Below, piece after piece: positions 1 to 6,511 of a stretch of 64,000 nt of DNA. Position numbers and translations under genes: made by a program. Below the pieces are notes generated by a model. The model saw nothing but the letters and a program-made list of their open reading frames with translations. It searched no databases and had not been told where the DNA came from. This DNA comes from Butyrivibrio sp. (GTDB taxonomy: Bacteria > Bacillota > Clostridia > Lachnospirales > Lachnospiraceae): assembly GCF_017433805.1 (NCBI RefSeq), contig NZ_JAFRGN010000013.1, positions 248,001 through 312,000 of the forward strand, written 5' to 3'. Every line of letters begins with the position of its first letter. The stretch's first letter is position 1.

Positions 1-38
1 TAAAGGGGCGATAACCAACTCCTTGTACCGCCCCTTTA
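1..38 (-). terminator. Possible terminator hairpin after echF, cut by window edge
   Basis: A perfect 10-bp inverted repeat (TAAAGGGGCG at 1-10, CGCCCCTTTA at 29-38) lies 23 bases past the echF stop codon. The stem is GC-rich and placed as an intrinsic terminator would be, but any T-tract would fall outside the window, so this is only a candidate end of the ech operon. Confidence 0.5.
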
Positions 39-60
39 ACTGTGATTTTACAAATCATTT

Positions 61-546
61 TTACTCTTCTGTTTTCTCTGGTGCCTTCTGAGGTGCTGGA
101 GCTGCAGGCGCAGGAGCATTTCCTGCCTGAGCTGCCTGTGCTGCCTTAGCAGCAGCTGCTGCAGCTGCTCTTTCCTTAGCTGCCTTCATAAGAGCTTCCT
201 GAGCTGCAATAGCCTTCTCGGACTGCTTGAAGGTCTTGGTAACTTTCTCTGATCCAGGTTCCTGGAAACGAAGTCCCATTGAAAGACATTTCTTAGGGCA
301 GTTATCAACGCAGCATCTGCACTGAATACAGCTCATAGGTCTGATAGACCATGTCTTAGCAACCTTATCTACAGTGATAGCGTGTGTAGGACACTTGATA
401 GAACAAAGTCCACAGAGCACGCATACATCCATATCATTTTCTACATGTCCTCTTGTACCAACAGGGTATTCCTTCTCAACCTTTCTTGTCTTAGGCTTTG
501 ACACAAGATTACGAATAATTGTATTTTTGAAACTTGCAAGTGCCAT
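61..546 (-). CDS. echF: Ech hydrogenase subunit F, 2x[4Fe-4S] ferredoxin-like protein
   Basis: 161-residue polyferredoxin subunit that should carry electrons from ferredoxin to the [NiFe] module of a membrane-bound energy-converting hydrogenase. Two cluster-binding motifs are visible: CVLCGLCSIKCP near residue 42 and CIQCRCCVDNCP near residue 73. It is the last gene of echABCDEF, 35 bases after echE. The last roughly 45 residues are an Ala/Pro/Gln-rich low-complexity tail ending in KTEE, which the fold does not need; EchC has a similar tail. Homologous NuoI-like proteins are generally of similar size or smaller. Identity as EchF rests on the cluster motifs plus the gene order and is secure. 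Confidence 0.9.
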   Translation of the reverse strand: MALASFKNTIIRNLVSKPKTRKVEKEYPVGTRGHVENDMDVCVLCGLCSIKCPTHAITVDKVAKTWSIRPMSCIQCRCCVDNCPKKCLSMGLRFQEPGSEKVTKTFKQSEKAIAAQEALMKAAKERAAAAAAAKAAQAAQAGNAPAPAAPAPQKAPEKTEE

Positions 547-581
547 TTTTAATCTCCAATCCTTAATCGATTACAAAGTAA

Positions 582-1664
582 TTACCTTTCAGTACAACTG
601 ATACATGGATCAATTGTAAGAACAAGAATAGGTACATCAGCAAGGTCACATCCCTTAAGAGTCTCAACAAGACCAGAAAGGTTAGCGAATGTGGGGGTGC
701 GGACTCTCATTCTGTCTATGAACTTAGTTCCGTTAGCCTTTACATAGTAAAGAGCTTCTCCACGAGGCTGTTCAATACGCATCATATATTCGCCGTTTGG
801 CATTCCCTTAACAGGAACTTCAATCTCGCCATCCTTAGGCATCTTGTCGATACACTGACGGATGATATCGAATGCCTGGAAGATTTCCTTAATACGGCAC
901 TCTGTACGAGCATATGAATCACCTTCAGTTGAAATGATTGGCTCGAAATCAATATCGCCATAAGCACAGTATCCAGTGCTACGGATATCTCTTGCGATTC
1001 CGCTGGCTCTAAGGAATGGTCCAGCACATCCAAGAGCATCAGCCTGCTCAGCTGTGAGAACTCCTACGCCACGAAGTCTTGTCTGAACAGCCATATCTGT
1101 AAGGAATGGCTTAGATATAGCCTTAAGCTCTTCTTCCATTCTATTAATTCTCTGGTAGAAATCCTTGAGCATTTCATCAGATACATCTCTTCTGATACCG
1201 CCTACCTTCATAACAGAGAAGATAACACGTCCACCAGTTGATGCCTCGAACATATCAAGAGCATCCTCTCTAAGTCTCCAGCAATCCATATAAAGAGACT
1301 CAAATCCGAAAGCATCTGCTAAAAGTCCGAGCCAAAGAAGATGTGAATGTACTCTGGAAAGCTCCGACCAGATTGTTCTAAGGAATCTTGCTCTAGCAGG
1401 TACTTCGATATCCATGATATGCTCAACAGCCTCTGAATAACCAAGGCCGTGACCAAGTGAGCAGATACCGCAGATACGCTCAGCAACATATACCATTTCA
1501 TTAAAATCTTTTTTATCAACCAGCTTCTCAAGACCTCTGTGGATGAATCCGATAGAAGGAATAGCTTCTACTACCTTCTCATCTTCCATAACAAGGTCAA
1601 GGTGAATTGGTTCCGGAAGAACCGGATGCTGGGGTCCAAATGGAATTACACTTCTTGTAGACAT
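582..1664 (-). CDS. echE: Ech hydrogenase large (catalytic [NiFe]) subunit E
   Basis: 360-residue NuoD-like large subunit of a group 4 [NiFe] hydrogenase; it holds the Ni-Fe site where 2H+ and H2 interconvert. The N-terminal L1 motif RICGICS and the C-terminal L2 motif DPCISCTER provide the four Ni-binding cysteines. The protein ends at that TER, so no cleavable C-terminal peptide follows the last cysteines. The ATG at 1664 is preferred because a GGAGGAA ribosome site sits just upstream; an in-frame TTG at 1679 is part of that site. It lies between echD and echF in the operon. Maturation would need HypA and HypB, encoded near 59-60 kb. Confidence 0.93.
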   Translation of the reverse strand: MSTRSVIPFGPQHPVLPEPIHLDLVMEDEKVVEAIPSIGFIHRGLEKLVDKKDFNEMVYVAERICGICSLGHGLGYSEAVEHIMDIEVPARARFLRTIWSELSRVHSHLLWLGLLADAFGFESLYMDCWRLREDALDMFEASTGGRVIFSVMKVGGIRRDVSDEMLKDFYQRINRMEEELKAISKPFLTDMAVQTRLRGVGVLTAEQADALGCAGPFLRASGIARDIRSTGYCAYGDIDFEPIISTEGDSYARTECRIKEIFQAFDIIRQCIDKMPKDGEIEVPVKGMPNGEYMMRIEQPRGEALYYVKANGTKFIDRMRVRTPTFANLSGLVETLKGCDLADVPILVLTIDPCISCTER

Positions 1665-1679
1665 TTTTGGTTCCTCCAA

Positions 1680-2012
1680 TTATTTAAATGGTGTCTCGAT
1701 CGCTGTACGATAGAGCTTACCTTCAAAGTCAATATTGATCATCTTGATCTGTACTCCGAACAGATCATGCATCTCATTCTCATAGATAAAAGCACAAGGA
1801 TAGATGCTTGTAATACTGGAAATCTCCTGATCCTCTGGAAGAGTTATCTTGAGCTGTTTAACCTCAAGGTCCTTACCAAATGAATATATAAGTTCGTAAG
1901 CATCAGGAATACGTGTAGCGCACTGCTGCATAAGATGATAGCCCTGGAATTTGAGCTTCTGGGACTCATCAATAATGCTCTCAGGATTAACAGTTATAAA
2001 TTCTGTATTCAT
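1680..2012 (-). CDS. echD: Ech hydrogenase subunit D (NuoC-like)
   Basis: 110-residue hydrophilic subunit related to the 30-kDa NuoC subunit of complex I, which docks onto the catalytic module. The segment SITSIYPCAFIYENEMHDLFG, ending at the conserved E-x-HDLFG signature, is typical of NuoC/EchD proteins. Its ATG overlaps the echC stop codon by one base (TGATG), which implies translational coupling, and echE follows after only 15 bases. Assignment relies on the HDLFG signature and the conserved A-B-C-D-E-F order. Confidence 0.85.
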   Translation of the reverse strand: MNTEFITVNPESIIDESQKLKFQGYHLMQQCATRIPDAYELIYSFGKDLEVKQLKITLPEDQEISSITSIYPCAFIYENEMHDLFGVQIKMINIDFEGKLYRTAIETPFK

Positions 2013-2680
2013 CAGCCGTTTTCTCCTTTCACATCATTATTTGCAGCTGCAGGTGCTGGAGCCTTAGGAGCTGGAGCTGCAGGCTTAGCTGCAGGTACTA
2101 CTGGCTTAGCACTAGCCTTAATCTTCTCTTCAGCCTGCTGTCTGAGAGCTTCCTCTGTAAGAACAGCATCATACTGAGTACTTGGATCATAATCATCAGC
2201 AGTCATATGAACAGCCATCTTGCTGTAATCAACAGTACAGTAGCCAGCCTTCATAGACTCTTTTAACTTCTTTCTCTTCTCTTCAAGAATGCCTACAGCC
2301 TTAACAACGCCCTCGATAAGAGCCTCAGGTCTTACAGCACAGCCTGGAACATATACGTCTACAGGAACAACCTTGTCAGCGCCGCCCAGAATGTTGTAGC
2401 ACTCCTTAAAAATACCGCCATCACAAGCGCAGATACCACATGCAACAACAACCTTAGGATCAGGCATCATGTTATAGAGCTGTCTGATTACAGGAGCTGT
2501 CTGAGCGTTTACACCGCCTGTAAGGAGCAGTACATCTGCATGCTTGGGATTACCAGTATTGATAATGCCAAAACGCTCTACGTCATAAAGTGGAGTCATT
2601 GTGGCAAGAACTTCTATATCACAGCCATTACAGCTGGAACCGTCATAATGTAACACCCATGGTGATTTAGAAATATTCAT
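2012..2680 (-). CDS. echC: Ech hydrogenase small subunit C (NuoB-like)
   Basis: 222-residue electron-transfer small subunit that carries the [4Fe-4S] cluster next to the Ni-Fe site. Cluster cysteines are visible in SSCNGCDIEVLA near the N-terminus, CGICACDGG in the middle and VPGCAVRPEA, a pattern shared with NuoB and group 4 hydrogenase small subunits. The conserved fold ends by about residue 150. After it comes an unusual C-terminal extension that is rich in Ala, Pro and Lys over the last 40 or so residues. Family members without this tail are commonly about 150 residues. Gene order and the cysteine pattern make the call firm; the role of the tail is unknown. Confidence 0.92.
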   Translation of the reverse strand: MNISKSPWVLHYDGSSCNGCDIEVLATMTPLYDVERFGIINTGNPKHADVLLLTGGVNAQTAPVIRQLYNMMPDPKVVVACGICACDGGIFKECYNILGGADKVVPVDVYVPGCAVRPEALIEGVVKAVGILEEKRKKLKESMKAGYCTVDYSKMAVHMTADDYDPSTQYDAVLTEEALRQQAEEKIKASAKPVVPAAKPAAPAPKAPAPAAANNDVKGENG

Positions 2681-2710
2681 TGATCTTCCATTCCCTTCAT
2701 TTTACACATA

Positions 2711-3580
2711 TTATTTCAATACGTTCAGAATTAACAGATTGGTTCCTGCAAATACAAGAATCACACTCCATGTAACAATAAGCATTGTTTTGTATTTTAC
2801 TCTTGGGAACAGGTTATCAATAAGTGTTTCCAGGAAAAATACTACAGCAATAGCAATAATTGCCCAAAGACGGCTGATAGGATTGTTGTTGATGAAGAAC
2901 AATCCAACAATACCAAGCATAAGTACTGTGTCGTACCACTCTGCTATTTCTACAAGAGCAAGGTTACTACCGGAAAGATCTGTTGTAAGTCCCTTAACCA
3001 TTTCCTGGTGCATATGGTGTGATGTACTAAGGTCAAATGGTGACTTTCTAAGCTTGATGATAAGGATAAATACAAATCCGATGAAGAATCCAGGGATCTG
3101 AACAATAGCTGGAACAGGCTTTGTAATAAGCTCATCTACCATGAAACTTCCATTTGCATAGTAGAAACCAATAGCAACAAGAAGAGTCATTGGCTCGTAG
3201 CACATCATCTGGAGAAGCTCACGCTGTGCACCCATGATACTGTAAGGTCCGTTTGTAGAGAATGCTGCAAGAACAAGCATAACCTCTGACATAGACAGCG
3301 CGAAGAATACTAAAAGCATATCTCCACCAGCAAAGAAAAGTGCTCCTGTAAAGATGGTGAAAATAAGATAAACAGTTACAAACAGAACCTGAATACTGTT
3401 AACAACGGTTGTCTGCTTGTGAAGTAGCTTATTAACATCAAAAAATGGCTGAACTACTGGTGGGCCCTGTCTTCCCTGCATACGAGCTGAGAAAACTCTA
3501 TCTAGTCCAGACATAAGGCCGCCGATAACAGGTGCCAAAAGAATATATAATAAAGCCTTTATAATCATCCACTTATACAT
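2711..3580 (-). CDS. echB: Ech hydrogenase membrane subunit B (NuoH-like)
   Basis: 289-residue integral membrane protein with about eight hydrophobic segments, homologous to complex I subunit NuoH/ND1. It couples the hydrogenase module to the ion-pumping arm. The conserved cytoplasmic loop is seen in GLDRVFSARMQGRQGP near residue 25 and in KLRKSPFDLSTSHH near residue 180, with charged residues typical of the quinone-like site loops. The ATG at 3580 follows a GGAGG site. The longer reading from a TTG at 3595 would place that GGAGG inside the gene. The start overlaps the echA stop by 8 bases, so the two are translationally coupled. Confidence 0.92.
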   Translation of the reverse strand: MYKWMIIKALLYILLAPVIGGLMSGLDRVFSARMQGRQGPPVVQPFFDVNKLLHKQTTVVNSIQVLFVTVYLIFTIFTGALFFAGGDMLLVFFALSMSEVMLVLAAFSTNGPYSIMGAQRELLQMMCYEPMTLLVAIGFYYANGSFMVDELITKPVPAIVQIPGFFIGFVFILIIKLRKSPFDLSTSHHMHQEMVKGLTTDLSGSNLALVEIAEWYDTVLMLGIVGLFFINNNPISRLWAIIAIAVVFFLETLIDNLFPRVKYKTMLIVTWSVILVFAGTNLLILNVLK

Positions 3581-5504
3581 GTAAAGCACCTCCAACTACG
3601 ACTATAAGCATTACAAGAACAAGAACTGTCGCAATCCAAATACATGGCCACAGAAGCTTCTTCTCACCAAAGAAGTCCTCCATATACCAGTTAGACATAT
3701 AAAGAGCTCTTTCCTTGCCGAATGAATCGATGTAATGTCTGTCATCACCAGCGTTAACACCGGCTACATAAGACATTGTCATCTTGGAATTCTTACCAAT
3801 TGAGAGGAATCTAGCTCCAATTGGAATCATGAATATCATAGTTACCATGATCATCATGATAACAACATCGCTACCACCGATAACGTCAGGAATATTTGTG
3901 TGGAAAGCCTCGTTAAGAATAGGCTGAACCATGTGTCCTGACATCCAAGGGAATGCGAAGCACATAACTACGATCATAGCTGTAAGAGGGAAAATGGAAA
4001 CCATCTCACTCTTAGGTGTAATATCTTCAAGCTCGAATGACTGATGAATAACTGTACAGATCTTACCGAGCCATTTTGCCCAGTAGAAAAGCGTTGAACC
4101 TGAACCAAATACAAGGAACAGAACAAGCCATACAGATCCTGAATCTACGAATGACTTAAGAGCAGCCCACTTAGAAACGAGCATACCAAATGGAGCCATG
4201 AACATACCGCAGATACCAATGATCATGATGAATGCAAGTCTTGGAAGCTTGATGATAAGTCCGTGCATATCCTCGATATCACGGCTGTGCATACAGTTCT
4301 CAATATCACCAACTGTCTGGAACAGAAGTGACTTAGAAACAGCATGGAAAAGAACAAGCATTACTGCAGCCCATACACCCTCTGTTGTACCAGTTCCGGC
4401 GCAGGCTGTAATAAGACCAAGGTTTGAAATTGTAGAATAAGCAAGTACCTTCTTACCATCACTAACTGTAATTGCAAGAAGTGATGCAGCAAAGAATGTG
4501 AATCCGCCGATAACTGTGATCATAACACCTGTAAGAGTTCCTTCCATAACAGGTGAAAGTCTGATCAGCATATACACACCAATCTTAACCATTGTAGCTG
4601 AGTGAAGAAGTGCACTTGAAGGTGTAGGTGCAACCATGGCACCAAGAAGCCATCTTGAGAATGGGAACTGTGCACTCTTTGTAAGAGCTGCAAAAGCAAA
4701 TAATGTAACAGGAATCATGATAACTTTGGAAGCCTCTGCACTTGTAACCTGGCTGAGATTAGAAATGCCAAGAGCCATATTGCTGTACATAAGACCAGCT
4801 GCAAATCCGCAACCACCAAGAAGGTTCATCCAAAGAGCTCTGAATGAATTGTCTATAGCTTCCTGAGTTCTGGTATATCCAATCATAAGGAATGAACATA
4901 CGCTTGTGATCTCCCAGAAGAAATAGATCCATGAAAGACTGTCGGAAGAAATAAGTCCGAACATAGCTCCAAGGAATACAAACATAAGTGCAAGGAAATA
5001 GTTAGAACGATCAACAACATCTGTATGATGATGATGATAATCCTTCATATAACCAGAAGCATAGATACAGATAAGGATACCTACGATACCTACAATGAGG
5101 TACATAACTGCAGCGAATGTATCGATGCGGAAATGAGTATTACCCTCTACTGCCTTACCAGTAAGATCCATCCAAAGAACTGGAAGTGTTCCAGCCATTG
5201 AAATAAGAATTGCATAGTATTTTTTATATTTGATACTAAGGAAACAAACGAGACACATAAGGAATACTTCACCGCAAATAATTACAGTGTCAGCTGCATG
5301 TGCCTCCTCAAGATACATAAACTGTGATGTATCACCGGACATTAATACATTTACAGCAACGTAAATAGCCACAGCCATGATAGTAAAACCACCAATCATG
5401 ATTACGGCGCTTCTCAAAGGACTAGCCTTCTTGAGACAGAATATTACTATTGCCATTAAGAAAGGAAATAAAATAAGAAAATTAACTAAGTTTGGAATAG
5501 CCAA
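3573..5504 (-). CDS. echA: Ech hydrogenase antiporter-like membrane subunit A (NuoL-like)
   Basis: 643-residue polytopic membrane protein of the NuoL/MrpA antiporter family, the subunit expected to move H+ or Na+ as electrons pass through Ech. Signature stretches include WIYFFWEITSVCSFLMIG near residue 195 and the lysine-containing segment TKSAQFPFSRWLLGAM near residue 275, followed by PTPSSALLHSATMVKIGVY. Translation appears to start at a TTG codon (5504) with an AAGGGG site nine bases upstream; no ATG precedes the conserved region. It is the first ech gene, 38 bases after the metal-sensor gene, and shares its transcript. Confidence 0.92.
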   Translation of the reverse strand: MAIPNLVNFLILFPFLMAIVIFCLKKASPLRSAVIMIGGFTIMAVAIYVAVNVLMSGDTSQFMYLEEAHAADTVIICGEVFLMCLVCFLSIKYKKYYAILISMAGTLPVLWMDLTGKAVEGNTHFRIDTFAAVMYLIVGIVGILICIYASGYMKDYHHHHTDVVDRSNYFLALMFVFLGAMFGLISSDSLSWIYFFWEITSVCSFLMIGYTRTQEAIDNSFRALWMNLLGGCGFAAGLMYSNMALGISNLSQVTSAEASKVIMIPVTLFAFAALTKSAQFPFSRWLLGAMVAPTPSSALLHSATMVKIGVYMLIRLSPVMEGTLTGVMITVIGGFTFFAASLLAITVSDGKKVLAYSTISNLGLITACAGTGTTEGVWAAVMLVLFHAVSKSLLFQTVGDIENCMHSRDIEDMHGLIIKLPRLAFIMIIGICGMFMAPFGMLVSKWAALKSFVDSGSVWLVLFLVFGSGSTLFYWAKWLGKICTVIHQSFELEDITPKSEMVSIFPLTAMIVVMCFAFPWMSGHMVQPILNEAFHTNIPDVIGGSDVVIMMIMVTMIFMIPIGARFLSIGKNSKMTMSYVAGVNAGDDRHYIDSFGKERALYMSNWYMEDFFGEKKLLWPCIWIATVLVLVMLIVVVGGALHV

Positions 5505-5542
5505 GGTATTACGCCCCTTTCACACAATAATTTCATGATATC

Positions 5543-5845
5543 TCATGAATTTTTCATAAATTTGTCGATAGCCTCATTTAATTCAATGATAGCTTCCTCA
5601 TCACCGTCTTCTACTGCATGGACAATGCAGTGAGCAATGTGCTCTTTAAGAATCTCCTTACCACAGTTATTGATAGCAGATTTTACAGCTGACAGCTGAA
5701 TCAGAACCTCTGCACAATCCCTGTCGTCCTCCACCATCTTCTTAACAGATTCAAGGTGTCCGATAGCCTTGGATAGCCTGTTAATAATTACTTTGGTATG
5801 AGCTGGATCATGGTGATGGTGATGATTATGGGTATGAGAACTCAT
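5543..5845 (-). CDS. CsoR/RcnR-family metal-sensing repressor, InrS-like (probable Ni sensor)
   Basis: 100-residue all-helical DUF156 repressor. The family fingerprint is His12-Cys44-His69-Cys73. From published work, the spacings equal those of RcnR (H3-C35-H60-H64) and InrS (H21-C53-H78-C82), and the last position is Cys as in InrS and copper-type CsoR. A run of histidines (positions 8-12, plus 4, 6 and 16) precedes the fold. It is the first gene of the ech operon, so nickel seems the natural ligand for a [NiFe] hydrogenase operon; that specificity is inferred. The ATG at 5845 follows a GGAGG site; the upstream TTG at 5857 is not needed. A G-tract operator lies in its promoter. Confidence 0.85.
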   Translation of the reverse strand: MSSHTHNHHHHHDPAHTKVIINRLSKAIGHLESVKKMVEDDRDCAEVLIQLSAVKSAINNCGKEILKEHIAHCIVHAVEDGDEEAIIELNEAIDKFMKNS

Positions 5846-5864
5846 AAAAACCTCCAAAAATAAT

Positions 5865-5927
5865 GTGCGTTTTCGTTAATTTTTTCACTTAGAAAGACAA
5901 AAAAATTTAAAAACGATAAAAACGCAC
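5865..5927 (-). other. Hairpin in 5' leader of the metal-sensor/ech transcript
   Basis: Inverted repeat GTGCGTTTT (5865-5873) and AAAACGCAC (5919-5927), extendable by an AACGA/TCGTT pairing, folds a stem just downstream of the predicted start site and ending about 10 bases before the GGAGG site of the metal-sensor gene. It may stabilise the mRNA 5' end or tune initiation. No known riboswitch class is recognised. Confidence 0.45.
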
Positions 5928-5943
5928 ACTAAAGCCGAGAATT

Positions 5944-5972
5944 ATTATATCCCCCCGAGGGGGTAAAATCAA
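5944..5972 (-). promoter_or_regulatory. Promoter of the metal-sensor/ech operon
   Basis: The minus strand reads TTGATT, 17 bases, TATAAT, a near-consensus vegetative promoter about 100 bases upstream of the sensor's ATG. The 17-base spacer is filled by a C5-TC-G6 tract (see the operator entry). The -35 lies only a few bases past the ohrR-like stop codon. Confidence 0.75.
5948..5966. promoter_or_regulatory. CsoR/RcnR/InrS-type operator in promoter spacer
   Basis: TATCCCCCCGAGGGGGTAA is a near-palindrome of the G/C-tract type bound by CsoR, RcnR and InrS repressors (A/T flanks around a run of G and C). It lies exactly between the -35 and -10 of the promoter of the gene for such a repressor, so autorepression and metal-induced ech expression follow as an inference. 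Confidence 0.7.
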
Positions 5973-5978
5973 TAAATT

Positions 5979-6422
5979 TTATCTTACATTTCCAATAATC
6001 TTATATAAAAGTGTATACAATACTTCTGCATCTTTTGCAGTAAGATTTACACAAGAGCCAATCTTGCTAGGGATGCACACAGCATGCTCCTTGAGCTTCT
6101 CGCCCTCTTCTGTAATTGTGACTACAAGATTTCTCTCATCCTCATTAGATCTAACTCTGCTGATATAGCCCTTAGACTCAAGTTTTTTGAGCACAGGAGT
6201 AAGAGTGCCTGAATCAAGATACAGACTCTCACCAAGAGTTTTAACATTTACGCACTTCTTTTCCCAGAGCACCATCATGGTAATGTACTGAGTATAAGTA
6301 AGATCTATCTCGTCGAGATAAGGCTTATACTTTCTGATGATTTCTTTTGAACATGCATAAAGAGGAAAGCAAATCTGATTCTCCAATTTTAATGCTGCAT
6401 ACTTTTCTTCGTTATTTTCCAT
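5979..6422 (-). CDS. OhrR-like MarR-family transcriptional regulator
   Basis: 147-residue winged-helix regulator. The N-terminal motif LENQICFPLYA carries Cys18, matching the peroxide-reactive cysteine of Bacillus OhrR, and the recognition region YLDSGTLTPVLKKLESKGYI plus NEDERN wing follow the same pattern. OhrR represses organic-peroxide resistance genes until the cysteine is oxidised. No ohr peroxidase gene lies next to it; neighbours are the broken P-type ATPase and the ech operon, so its target is unknown. It has its own candidate promoter at 6456-6485 with an AT-rich palindrome downstream that could be its operator. Confidence 0.8.
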   Translation of the reverse strand: MENNEEKYAALKLENQICFPLYACSKEIIRKYKPYLDEIDLTYTQYITMMVLWEKKCVNVKTLGESLYLDSGTLTPVLKKLESKGYISRVRSNEDERNLVVTITEEGEKLKEHAVCIPSKIGSCVNLTAKDAEVLYTLLYKIIGNVR

Positions 6423-6439
6423 AGTAATTCTCCTAATAT

Positions 6440-6485
6440 AATTGAATACAATTTTATTATATCACAAACTTTAATATAATTGTCA
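6440..6485 (-). promoter_or_regulatory. Candidate promoter and operator of the OhrR-like gene
   Basis: The minus strand shows TGACAA, 18 bases, TATAAT (6456-6485), followed near the start site by AATTG-TATT-CAATT (6440-6453). OhrR operators are AT-rich palindromes of ACAATT/AATTGT type, so autoregulation is plausible, but the match is loose. Confidence 0.4.
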
Positions 6486-6511
6486 TTTAATTATTAAATT
6501 TTATTAGGATT

